The notes under the pieces are model-generated. The model made no database searches and had not been told where the DNA came from. It worked only from the letters and a program-made list of their open reading frames with translations. From Methylophaga thalassica (GTDB lineage: Bacteria > Pseudomonadota > Gammaproteobacteria > Nitrosococcales > Methylophagaceae), in the NCBI RefSeq assembly GCF_030159795.1, contig NZ_BSND01000013.1:124001-188000 (forward strand): DNA of 64,000 nt, in the 5' to 3' direction. Each line of letters starts with the position of its first letter. Positions within the stretch are counted from its first letter, which is position 1. This document shows, piece after piece, positions 25,404 to 33,233 of the stretch. A program made the translations under genes and the position numbers.

Positions 25404-26344
25404 TGTTATCCCGTGTTGCTGAAAGGGTGTACTGGTTAGCACGTTATCTGGAACGTGTAGAAAACACGGCTCGTTTAATTAATGTGCATACCGCATTGTT
25501 AATGGACTTACCGGAACATATGGAAGTGAACTGGTTTACCTTAGTGACCATTTTTGATGCGGAGCAGCTTTATTACGCTAAACACCCCCGCGAAAATGAA
25601 TATGACATCATGCATTTTCTGTTGTCTGATCCCAGCTATGGTGGCTCACTTATCAATAATTTATCTGCTGTCAGAGAAAATGCCCGGACGTCACTTGATG
25701 TGCTGCCTGAGGAAGTGTGGGAGCAAGTCAACGAGCTGCACCTGTTAGTGAAAAGCGAATTATCATCTATTGGAAATAGGCGCAGAAGACAGAAGTTATT
25801 ACTCACTATTATGGAGTCTTGTCAGTGTATATGGGGTATGATTGCTAATCATATGAGCCGTAATTACGCCTATGATTTCCTACAAGCAGGTAAACATCTT
25901 GAGCGTGCAGATATGACAAGCCGAATACTTGAGCTCGCTACTTTATTAATGTCAGATAATCGTAGTGATGCTTTAAGGCAGCATGAAGGTATTTTGTGGG
26001 CGACCTTGCTTAGAGTGTTAAATGCTCAGCAGATGTATATTCAGGCACATAATTCGTCACTAAAGGGCGAGAAAGTACTCACGTTCTTAATTCAGGATAA
26101 AGCCTTCCCTCGTTCATTAAGTTTTTCGGTTAACTCTATAGGCAATTACCTGGAGTATTTACCGGGTGAAAAACAAGTACTGGAACAGCAGATTGAGATT
26201 TTGACACGATTACAGGACTACAGTGCGGAGAAAAATCCACCGGAAACCATACGACTGATGATGGATGAGTTACAGATTTTGTTAAATCGTTTGAATACCA
26301 GCATTACCAGTAATTGGTTTTATCCGGATTATTCAGTCTCATGA
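25403..26344 (+). CDS. Alpha-E domain protein (ATP-grasp partner)
   Basis: The 313-residue alpha-helical protein starts MLSRVAERVYWLARYLERVE, the characteristic N-terminus of the alpha-E domain family (DUF403), and continues with helices such as RENARTSLDVLPEEVWEQVN and HLERADMTSRILELATLLM. The family is found beside circularly permuted ATP-grasp genes and is thought to help them form a ligase complex. It contains conserved Glu-Arg pairs but no known catalytic site. It overlaps the ATP-grasp gene by one base upstream and the metallopeptidase gene by 4 bases downstream (ATGA), showing a tightly coupled operon. Confidence 0.92.
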   Translation: MLSRVAERVYWLARYLERVENTARLINVHTALLMDLPEHMEVNWFTLVTIFDAEQLYYAKHPRENEYDIMHFLLSDPSYGGSLINNLSAVRENARTSLDVLPEEVWEQVNELHLLVKSELSSIGNRRRRQKLLLTIMESCQCIWGMIANHMSRNYAYDFLQAGKHLERADMTSRILELATLLMSDNRSDALRQHEGILWATLLRVLNAQQMYIQAHNSSLKGEKVLTFLIQDKAFPRSLSFSVNSIGNYLEYLPGEKQVLEQQIEILTRLQDYSAEKNPPETIRLMMDELQILLNRLNTSITSNWFYPDYSVS

Positions 26345-27390
26345 GACGTTTCTTTTGCCAGTGTGGGCAAGAAATCTTTTTTGAAAACACGCACTGTGGC
26401 GTCTGTGGCAGTCAATTAGGCTTTATTCCTGAGCTGCAACAACTCTCCAGTCTGCAAGAAGATGACAATGCCTGGCTGATGACGGACCTTTTTCCGTTAC
26501 AACGTTATCGCAGTTGTTTTCACCGTGACCATGAGCTGGCTTGTAACTGGTTAATCCCGGCTGATTCACCCAACACGCAGTGTATTTCCTGTGCCTTGAC
26601 CAGAACGATACCGATGTTGACCCAGCCGGATAATTGGCGTCGTTGGCGCACGCTGGAAGCAGCCAAACGCCGTATGATTTATGGTTTACTCAGATTAAAT
26701 TTGCCAATTAACGCTTTTTATCAAGGTTATGAGCACGGGCTGGTATTTGATTTTCTTGAAGATCAGCGAACGAATCCTGACTTAGCCCTTGAACATGTGT
26801 TGAGTGGTCATAGCCAAGGTGTGATTACGCTCAATGCTGCCGAGGCGGATGGTAGCTTCAGGGAAGCCACCCGTGAAGCGATGAATGAATCTTATCGAAC
26901 TTTGCTGGGCCATTTTCGTCATGAGATTGGCCACTACTATTGGGATATCTTGATTAAAGAGTCTGAACATTACACCATGTTTTGTGATGTATTCGGTTTT
27001 ACTGAACAAGATTATCAAAGCAGTTTAAATAGCTATTACAGTGATGGGCCGGCGACGGATTGGCCGGAGTTTTATCTGTCTGCATACGCCAGCGCTCACC
27101 CAATGGAAGACTGGGCAGAAACGTGGTCACATTATCTGATGATGAGTGACACTATGGAAACAGCGGTGGCTTATGGGCTGATTGACCATTTTGATTATGC
27201 CAGTGATTTTGATGTATTGATGACTGACTGGTTGTCGCTGGTGGTGAAAATGAATGCATTAAACCGAAGTGTGGGTAATACGGATGCCTACCCTTTTGTC
27301 GTGTCAGCATCAGTGAGAAAAAAACTGAAATTTATTCATAAGCTGCTGAATCCGTTGAAAAAGACTCGGGAATCCGTGGCATTTCTTTAA
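26341..27390 (+). CDS. Putative zinc-binding metallopeptidase (Peptidase_Mx type)
   Basis: The 349-residue product begins with a zinc ribbon (CQCGQEIFFENTHCGVCG) and has a zincin active site HEIGH at residues 194-198 in LLGHFRHEIGHYYWDILI. This is followed by PMEDWAETWSHYL, whose Glu is the likely third zinc ligand. The pattern matches the putative zinc-binding metallo-peptidase family. It is third in the operon after ATP-grasp and alpha-E, a place often taken by a transglutaminase-like protease in related clusters. The start ATG overlaps the alpha-E stop. The 3' end overlaps the convergent Anbu gene by 59 bases. Confidence 0.9.
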   Translation: MRRFFCQCGQEIFFENTHCGVCGSQLGFIPELQQLSSLQEDDNAWLMTDLFPLQRYRSCFHRDHELACNWLIPADSPNTQCISCALTRTIPMLTQPDNWRRWRTLEAAKRRMIYGLLRLNLPINAFYQGYEHGLVFDFLEDQRTNPDLALEHVLSGHSQGVITLNAAEADGSFREATREAMNESYRTLLGHFRHEIGHYYWDILIKESEHYTMFCDVFGFTEQDYQSSLNSYYSDGPATDWPEFYLSAYASAHPMEDWAETWSHYLMMSDTMETAVAYGLIDHFDYASDFDVLMTDWLSLVVKMNALNRSVGNTDAYPFVVSASVRKKLKFIHKLLNPLKKTRESVAFL

Positions 27391-28084
27391 ATGCCTGATT
27401 CAGTTTATTACCCCATTCACGACGTAAATTAATCAGAAAAGCATCTTCCGTATCAAAGCGATAGTGATGTTTAAACGCTAAGCTATCGGTTTCATATATC
27501 AATACTTCAATAGGTGGCCCAACACTGACATTACTCTTCATGGTCGAATCCATGGATATTAAGGAGCAGGTGGCGGCATCTGTTAACGAGGTTTTCATTG
27601 TCAGAAAGCGATCCAGCACGGGTTTACCGTATTTGCTTTCACCAATCTGCAGATAGGGTGTTTCGCGACTGGTGGTGATGTGATTGCCTTGGGGATAAAT
27701 CAAAAAAGCCTGCGGCGGTTGGCCTTTGATTTGGCCTGCCATCAATAAAGTGGCATCGGGTGAAAAGCCGGACTGCTGGTCTTCGCTATACCGTTTGATA
27801 CGCTGGCTTAATACATCCCCTACATAATCGGCAGTATCGGATAGATAATGAGTCGTATTGAGGCTGGTTTCATTATCTTCACGCAGATCCCGGTTGAGCT
27901 GTTCTATCACACATTGCGTGGTAGCCAGATTACCCGCGCTTAGAATGGCGATACAGCGATCAGCCTTTGTACTGAAACGAAACATCTTGCTGTATGTGCT
28001 GACCTGATCAATACCTGCGTTGGTTCTTGAGTCGGAGGTAAGCACCAATCCTTTATCTAGTGATATGGCAATACAATAGGTCAT
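27332..28084 (-). CDS. Anbu-type proteasome-like peptidase
   Basis: The 250-residue product begins MTYCIAISLDKGLVLTSDSR, the start of the Anbu (ancestral beta subunit) family, with Thr2 as the nucleophile exposed after removal of Met1. The N-terminal nucleophile hydrolase fold is supported by MFRFSTKADRCIAILSAGNL and the later DATLLMAGQ strand. Anbu proteins assemble into helical or ring-like particles and are encoded with ATP-grasp/alpha-E genes in many proteobacteria. Here the gene is convergent with that operon and overlaps it by 59 bases, so it has its own promoter upstream of 28084. Physiological substrate is unknown. Confidence 0.94.
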   Translation of the reverse strand: MTYCIAISLDKGLVLTSDSRTNAGIDQVSTYSKMFRFSTKADRCIAILSAGNLATTQCVIEQLNRDLREDNETSLNTTHYLSDTADYVGDVLSQRIKRYSEDQQSGFSPDATLLMAGQIKGQPPQAFLIYPQGNHITTSRETPYLQIGESKYGKPVLDRFLTMKTSLTDAATCSLISMDSTMKSNVSVGPPIEVLIYETDSLAFKHHYRFDTEDAFLINLRREWGNKLNQAFKEMPRIPESFSTDSAAYE

Positions 28085-28296
28085 AGTCGTTCCAGTAATG
28101 GCTGCGATTAAAGATAGTCAAAAATAAGAGATTGAGCAATCCTGATTTATTGCTCACGACAAAAGAATGGAACCCGTTGATGGGCTGCTGAGTCGTTACA
28201 GTATGAATCGATGTATTAACAGCGCTGTTAACTCGCATTCACATGTGAAATATTATCTCGGATATGACGTCTGAATTCACCTTTTTAACGGAGTAA

Positions 28297-29220
28297 ATGA
28301 TGGAATCAATAAAAACTTTTATTGAAGAGATCAGCTGGTCTGCCATTATTACTGCCAGCTTGCGAATGGTGCTTATCTTTATTATTGCCTGGGTGGCGAC
28401 GTGGTTGATGAAATCGGCACTGCAGCGCTTTGAAGTAAGACTGGTCGGGAAGGCGACCGCGAGGGGCGAGTCTTCATTGGAATCCAGAAAGCGCATCGAA
28501 ACCATTGCCAGATTGTTAAAACAAGCCGGCCTATTGGCAATATGGATTACTTTTTTCCTGATTATATTAAGAGAAATTGGCGTGGAAGTCGGACCGCTTA
28601 TTGCCAGTGCCGGGATTGTCGGCTTGGCGATTGGCTTTGGGGCGCAAAACCTGGTGAGGGATGTGATTTCAGGCTTTTTTATGATTCTGGAAAATCAGAT
28701 ACGGGTCGGTGATGTGGCCGTGATTAATGGTACCGGTGGTTTAGTAGAGGCCATTAATTTCCGCACCACCGTATTACGCGATTTGGCCGGTATTGTGCAC
28801 TTTTTTCCAAATGGCACGATTACCACACTAAGTAATATGACGACTGAATGGTCAGCTTATGTGTTTGATATCGGCGTGGCGTATAAAGAAAATACCGATG
28901 AGGTAATAGAAGTCATTCGGGAAGTCGCTGATGGGCTGATGGCTGACGAAGATATGAAAAACTTGATTCTTGAACCACCCGAGATTTTTGGTGTGGATAA
29001 ACTCGATAATTCGGCAGTGATTATTAAGGGCAGAATCAAAACGCTGCCCATTCAACAGTGGACGGTTGGTCGAGAGTTTTTAAGACGCATCAAGCTGAGC
29101 TTTGATGAGAAAAATATTGAAATTCCATTCCCTCACAGTACGATTTATTTCGGCGAAGCCAGTAAACCATTTGACGTGAAATTGATGGAAGCAGCCGCGA
29201 ATCAATCAAAAGAGACATAA
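28297..29220 (+). CDS. MscS-family small-conductance mechanosensitive channel
   Basis: MscS channels open under membrane tension and release solutes on hypo-osmotic shock, an important function in a marine bacterium. The 307-residue product has three transmembrane segments near residues 18-40, 68-88 and 95-115. The pore-lining helix motif GIVGLAIGFGAQNLVRDVIS is followed by the MscS beta domain (FFMILENQIRVGDVAVING) and the alpha/beta C-terminal domain. Length matches E. coli MscS (286) with a short N-terminal extension. The last 19 bases overlap the WG-repeat gene tail to tail. A start at 28300 (second ATG) is equally possible. Confidence 0.93.
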   Translation: MMESIKTFIEEISWSAIITASLRMVLIFIIAWVATWLMKSALQRFEVRLVGKATARGESSLESRKRIETIARLLKQAGLLAIWITFFLIILREIGVEVGPLIASAGIVGLAIGFGAQNLVRDVISGFFMILENQIRVGDVAVINGTGGLVEAINFRTTVLRDLAGIVHFFPNGTITTLSNMTTEWSAYVFDIGVAYKENTDEVIEVIREVADGLMADEDMKNLILEPPEIFGVDKLDNSAVIIKGRIKTLPIQQWTVGREFLRRIKLSFDEKNIEIPFPHSTIYFGEASKPFDVKLMEAAANQSKET

Positions 29221-30317
29221 CCCCATTTACCCTCATGTTTGACCGGTGCCAAGCCGTTATTAAACGGTTTGGCATCATCATACTGAGGAGGAATGACCAG
29301 CTCACCACGTTGGTTGATATAACCATAATCCCAGTAATCTAAGGTGACGGCTGCCAGCCCTTCCTGAAAAGACTGGCCCCATTTATATTGAGGTTCGATA
29401 ACAAGCTTGCCCGTTGCATCCAGATAGCCGACTTTTCCGGCTTTTTCTACTCTGGCCAGACCATCTCTATATGACCAGGCATTATCATAAACCGGGCTGA
29501 CCAGCTCATTTCCTTGTATATCAATATAGCCATATTTGCCATTATGCATCACCACGGCTTTACCTTCACTAAAGGGCTGAGCGTGCTCATATTCTTTATC
29601 ATTTAATAAAGTGCCGTCTTGAGATATAAACCTCCAGCTTTGATTGTTACTGACTAAGGCGCGCTGCTCATTAAAAGAGTAAACAGTGTCGTATTTGGGG
29701 GTAATCACCATATGACCTTGAGTGTCTACATAGCCCCAACCATCATTTGTTTTCACCGCTGCCAGGCCGCCACTAAAGCGCTTTGTGTCACGAAATTTTG
29801 CCTGAACAACCCATCTGCCTTGTTCATCAATAAATCCCCAGGAGCCATATTGTTTCACAGCGGCTTTGCCTTCCTGAAAGATGTCAGCTTTATCAAACCG
29901 GGGAGAGATCACCCACTCACCTTTTGTATTAATGAATCCCCACTTATCTTCTTCTAATGCAGCTGCTAAGCCTTCATTAAAAGAGGTTAGTTTCTTAAAT
30001 ATGGCAGGAATGACTATCTGACCACTGGTATCAATAAAACCCCAGCGCTGATCAATGCGGATTGGCGCAAGTCCCTCATTAAACGCTTTTATTTCAGTGT
30101 GTTTTTGAGGCGGCAGAATAAATTCACCAACCGTGTTGATAAGACCAACATAAGGTATGCCTTGTTTATTCTGTACAACAATAGCGGTGTCTTGATAGAA
30201 GGGGCTAACGGCATCAAAGTCATAATTAATGACTATCTTATTTGCCATGGCAGCAGAGAATGGCATGAGAGAGAAAGTCAGAAGGATTTTAATCATAAAA
30301 CGTTTCATCATCATCAC
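29202..30317 (-). CDS. Exported WG-repeat protein
   Basis: The 371-residue protein has a signal peptide (after MMMMKRFMIKILLTFSLMPF) and then about ten tandem units of 30-35 residues with the WG-repeat pattern, for example RWGFIDTSGQIVIPAIF, KWGFINTKGEWVISPRFD and KYGYIDIQGNELVSPVYD. WG repeats form beta-rich structures thought to mediate protein contacts; no enzyme domain is present. It is predicted to be periplasmic or surface-associated. It is divergent from the alpha/beta hydrolase and convergent with mscS, which it overlaps by 19 bases. Several adjacent ATG codons at the start make the exact start uncertain by a few residues. Confidence 0.92.
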   Translation of the reverse strand: MMMMKRFMIKILLTFSLMPFSAAMANKIVINYDFDAVSPFYQDTAIVVQNKQGIPYVGLINTVGEFILPPQKHTEIKAFNEGLAPIRIDQRWGFIDTSGQIVIPAIFKKLTSFNEGLAAALEEDKWGFINTKGEWVISPRFDKADIFQEGKAAVKQYGSWGFIDEQGRWVVQAKFRDTKRFSGGLAAVKTNDGWGYVDTQGHMVITPKYDTVYSFNEQRALVSNNQSWRFISQDGTLLNDKEYEHAQPFSEGKAVVMHNGKYGYIDIQGNELVSPVYDNAWSYRDGLARVEKAGKVGYLDATGKLVIEPQYKWGQSFQEGLAAVTLDYWDYGYINQRGELVIPPQYDDAKPFNNGLAPVKHEGKWGYVSFD

Positions 30318-30355
30318 CTTTGACGTTGATTGTTAACTTGAGTCTCTGCCGCTTA

Positions 30356-30370
30356 ACGTGAATTTCACGT
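30356..30370. promoter_or_regulatory. Operator-like inverted repeat between WG-repeat and hydrolase genes
   Basis: ACGTGAATTTCACGT contains CGTGAA and TTCACG as perfect arms around one base. It sits in the 120-base gap between the divergent genes, 39 bases from the WG-repeat start. No regulator can be named. Confidence 0.35.
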
Positions 30371-30437
30371 GAACCTAATAACAATATAAATCAAAGGTTT
30401 ATTTTATATTTGTAGGGCTTTCAGAAATGGGTTGTCG

Positions 30438-31313
30438 ATGTTAATCAGAGGGCGTTATTGGCAGGTTTTTCAACGGACAGTGACGGCACTGATGGTATCG
30501 CTATGTAATGCTTGTTCACCCGTGACGGTATTAAATGCACTGGTACCAGAAGATGGTTATCAAAAAATAGCGGACCAGGCTTATGGTACGAGCCAAAGAC
30601 AAAAGCTGGATATTTATCTGCCTGGAGCAGCTACATTCAAACAACCACTGAAGACAATCGTATTCTTTTACGGTGGCAGTTGGGACTCAGGTGATAAAGC
30701 TGATTATAAGTTTGTTGCAGAAGCGCTGACATCTGCTGGCTATATTGTCATCATTCCTGATTATCGTTTGTATCCTGAAGTGGTCTTCCCTGAATTTGTC
30801 GATGATGCCGCACGGTCGATGGCTTGGGTGTTTGAACATATTCGTGACTACGGTGGTGACAAACAACAGGTATTTATTGCCGGGCATTCGGCCGGGGCAC
30901 ATATTGCAGCATTATTAAGCTTGAATGCATCATATTTGGCTAACTACGGTTATAAGCCAACAGATATTCAAGGCATGATTGGTTTGGCCGGGCCCTATGA
31001 TTTCTTGCCTTTAAAGAGTCAGCGCTTGAAGCATATCTTTGGCCCTGAACCAGAGCGCTGGCAAAGTCAGCCGATTCAGTTTGTGGATGGTGAAAACCCG
31101 CCAATGTTACTGATGGTAGGTAACAAGGACCACACGGTGTTACCCAGGAACAGTATTAATCTGGCTGCAGAGATTAAGCGGAAAAACGGTCCGGTTCAGC
31201 TTGTCGAGTTTGAAGCGCTAAATCACGTAGCCATGGTTTCTCATCTGGCTAAACCTTTAAGAGGCGATGATAAGCTCAGGCAAACCATTATTGAATTTAT
31301 TAATCAGTTTTAG
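30438..31313 (+). CDS. Alpha/beta hydrolase (carboxylesterase family, exported)
   Basis: The 291-residue product has the catalytic-nucleophile motif GHSAGAHIAALL, an oxyanion-hole motif FFYGGSWDSGDKADY, an Asp in LLMVGNKDHTVLP and a His in ALNHVAMVS, the full catalytic triad layout of carboxylesterase/BD-FAE-type hydrolases. The N-terminus is hydrophobic with a cysteine-rich end (LCNACS), which could be a weak lipobox or a Sec signal, so it is probably periplasmic. An ATG at 30438 and an in-frame TTG at 30432 are both possible starts. It ends in a 14-base tail-to-tail overlap with the next gene. Substrate unknown. Confidence 0.87.
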   Translation: MLIRGRYWQVFQRTVTALMVSLCNACSPVTVLNALVPEDGYQKIADQAYGTSQRQKLDIYLPGAATFKQPLKTIVFFYGGSWDSGDKADYKFVAEALTSAGYIVIIPDYRLYPEVVFPEFVDDAARSMAWVFEHIRDYGGDKQQVFIAGHSAGAHIAALLSLNASYLANYGYKPTDIQGMIGLAGPYDFLPLKSQRLKHIFGPEPERWQSQPIQFVDGENPPMLLMVGNKDHTVLPRNSINLAAEIKRKNGPVQLVEFEALNHVAMVSHLAKPLRGDDKLRQTIIEFINQF

Positions 31314-31767
31314 GCGTAGGGGCGGGTAATAAAGGTAATTGGCTAAAAGCAGGACAGATCGTGATGCTCAGCCCTGAATCAATTTGATGCTTACCTTCCA
31401 CTGCAAATAAGGGATAAGACTGACCTGCTGAAAGCTGTGTTGCCGGTAACGTCAATAAGATCTGTTTATTATTAATGGCCATGGTTTCTATAGGCAGCCA
31501 ATCATCACCAGACTTGAGTAGCCATTTTTTTTCTTGACTATCCACCGTTCCAGATAAGGTCACTGTTTCGGTTGTTCTGACGCAGCCCGAGGGTGATAGG
31601 GTCAATGATGAGGATTTTTCAGGATTTAGCGATGTAAAACGATTTACGCTAGGTTTTGTTACGGCTCTAACGTCAGTGTCAGCATTCGCTTTTGATACAA
31701 ACATTAGCAGAGAGGCCAAGAAAAAAGGCACTGTTAAAAACAGTGCCTTGTACTGTAAATTCATCAT
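31300..31767 (-). CDS. Hypothetical exported protein whose signal peptide overlaps a terminator
   Basis: The 155-residue product starts with a convincing Sec signal peptide (MMNLQYKALFLTVPFFLASL, cleaved near ANA-DT) and continues as a secreted Ser/Thr-rich domain with two or three Cys. It shows a beta-sandwich-like repeat of short strands, and no family is recognised. It lies 2 bases after the aldehyde dehydrogenase stop on the same strand. A perfect 11-bp hairpin plus T-run (31721-31749) sits inside the first 50 bases of this frame, so its transcription by read-through should be low. The 3' end overlaps the hydrolase gene by 14 bases. Confidence 0.65.
   Translation of the reverse strand: MMNLQYKALFLTVPFFLASLLMFVSKANADTDVRAVTKPSVNRFTSLNPEKSSSLTLSPSGCVRTTETVTLSGTVDSQEKKWLLKSGDDWLPIETMAINNKQILLTLPATQLSAGQSYPLFAVEGKHQIDSGLSITICPAFSQLPLLPAPTPKTD
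31719..31749 (-). terminator. Rho-independent terminator of the aldehyde dehydrogenase unit, embedded in the next gene
   Basis: Read on the reverse strand, AAGGCACTGTT and AACAGTGCCTT form a perfect 11-bp stem with a 3-base loop and are followed by six Ts (31721-31726 on the complement). It lies 21-51 bases after the aldehyde dehydrogenase stop and inside the signal-peptide codons of the following gene. Confidence 0.8.
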
Positions 31768-31769
31768 AT

Positions 31770-33221
31770 TCAGGCAGAAATACCTTTTGATGTCATCACA
31801 ATCATCTTTTCAACCTGCATATCTTCCATCGTGTAAGGAATACCGCCTGTACCTAAGCCAGAGTGTTTTAAACCGGCAAAAGGCATCCAGTCGACACGAA
31901 ATGCGGTGTGTTCATTTATCATCACAGCCGACGCATCAAGCTTGTCAGCCACATACATCGCCGCATTTAACTCGCGACTGTATACCGAGGCCTGGAAGGC
32001 AAAGGGCAGACTGTTAGCCGCCGCCAGAGCCTCATCAACATCATCAAATGGATACACATTGACGACAGGGCCAAACACTTCAGATGTGGTGACTTTGGCA
32101 TTCGCTGGTGGGTTGAATAACACCGTAGGTGCGTAACAGTTATCAGCTAATGCTTTCCCGCCACACAGACATTCAGCACCGGCACGAATGGCTTCCTTCA
32201 CCCAATCATCAATCCGGGTTAGCTCAGATTTTTTGATAATTGGGCCCACTTCCGTATCGGCTGATACCGGATCACCCACTTTAAGCTGTTTGGCCGCTTC
32301 CGCTAATTTTTCTGCCAATTGTCTGGCAATAGAGCGATGAGCATAGATCCGTTGTACAGAGACACATACCTGGCCTGCATGATAAAAACTGCCTTTACTT
32401 AGACCGGGAATAGCCGCTTCAATGTCAGCATCTTTAGTCACAATAACCGGAGCCACACCACCGTGCTCCAATGCACAACGTGTGCCCGGGGCGAGTTTTG
32501 AGCGTAAATACCAGCCCACTTTAGCGCTACCAATAAAGCTCAGAAAAGCCACACGATCATCGGTGACCAGAGATTCGGTATCTTCGTGACTTTCCGTCAG
32601 TAGAGCCTGACACCAGCCCTCTGGCAAACCGGCTTTATGGAATATTTCCACCAGGCGGAAACAGGATAAAGGTGTTTTTTCGGCAGGTTTTACAATGACC
32701 GGGCAACCTGTGGCAATCGCCGGACCGACCTGATGAGCGATAAGATTAAGTGGATGATTAAATGCGCTGATGGCAACCACCACACCAATTGGTTCTTTAC
32801 GTATTGTGGTTAAACGGTGTTGTGAGGCTGGATTAATACCCATGGGAATCGTATGCGGTGCATCATTTCGCAAGCCATCAATACAGGCACGAATACTATC
32901 AATACAGCGATTCATTTCGACCTGAGAATCAATAAGAGGTTTACCACCTTCTTCAGCCGCACCGACAGCGAGACTGTCTGCCTCTGCTTTCATCATCTCA
33001 ACGGCTTTTTCGAGAATGGCAATACGTTCAACAACCTTAAGCCACTGTGATCGGTCTTTAAATAGCGAATGTGCCGTGGTTAAGGCTTTATCAATATCCG
33101 CTTTATTTGCTTGATCGACAGTGCCGAGTAATTGTTCATTAAAGGGCGAGAAGACTTCCGCCCGGGAAGCATCCGTTTTTGATAAACCAGCGATCTTCAA
33201 CGGAAAATGGGGCGTGGTCAT
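31770..33221 (-). CDS. NAD(P)-dependent aldehyde dehydrogenase
   Basis: The 483-residue cytoplasmic enzyme has the ALDH cofactor motif PIGVVVAISAFNHPLNLIAH and KPAEKTPLSCFRL, the catalytic Glu in CALEHGGVAPVIV, the catalytic Cys in HAGQVCVSVQRIY, and the C-terminal SEVFGPVVNVYPFDD motif. The motif LEHGG, where most families have LELGG, places it in a subgroup near ALDH21-like uncharacterised enzymes. It oxidises an aldehyde to the acid; the substrate is not known. It lies 12 bases downstream of an acetolactate-synthase-like gene, so the two are co-transcribed and probably work in sequence. Confidence 0.93.
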   Translation of the reverse strand: MTTPHFPLKIAGLSKTDASRAEVFSPFNEQLLGTVDQANKADIDKALTTAHSLFKDRSQWLKVVERIAILEKAVEMMKAEADSLAVGAAEEGGKPLIDSQVEMNRCIDSIRACIDGLRNDAPHTIPMGINPASQHRLTTIRKEPIGVVVAISAFNHPLNLIAHQVGPAIATGCPVIVKPAEKTPLSCFRLVEIFHKAGLPEGWCQALLTESHEDTESLVTDDRVAFLSFIGSAKVGWYLRSKLAPGTRCALEHGGVAPVIVTKDADIEAAIPGLSKGSFYHAGQVCVSVQRIYAHRSIARQLAEKLAEAAKQLKVGDPVSADTEVGPIIKKSELTRIDDWVKEAIRAGAECLCGGKALADNCYAPTVLFNPPANAKVTTSEVFGPVVNVYPFDDVDEALAAANSLPFAFQASVYSRELNAAMYVADKLDASAVMINEHTAFRVDWMPFAGLKHSGLGTGGIPYTMEDMQVEKMIVMTSKGISA

Positions 33222-33233
33222 TATATAAGCTCC

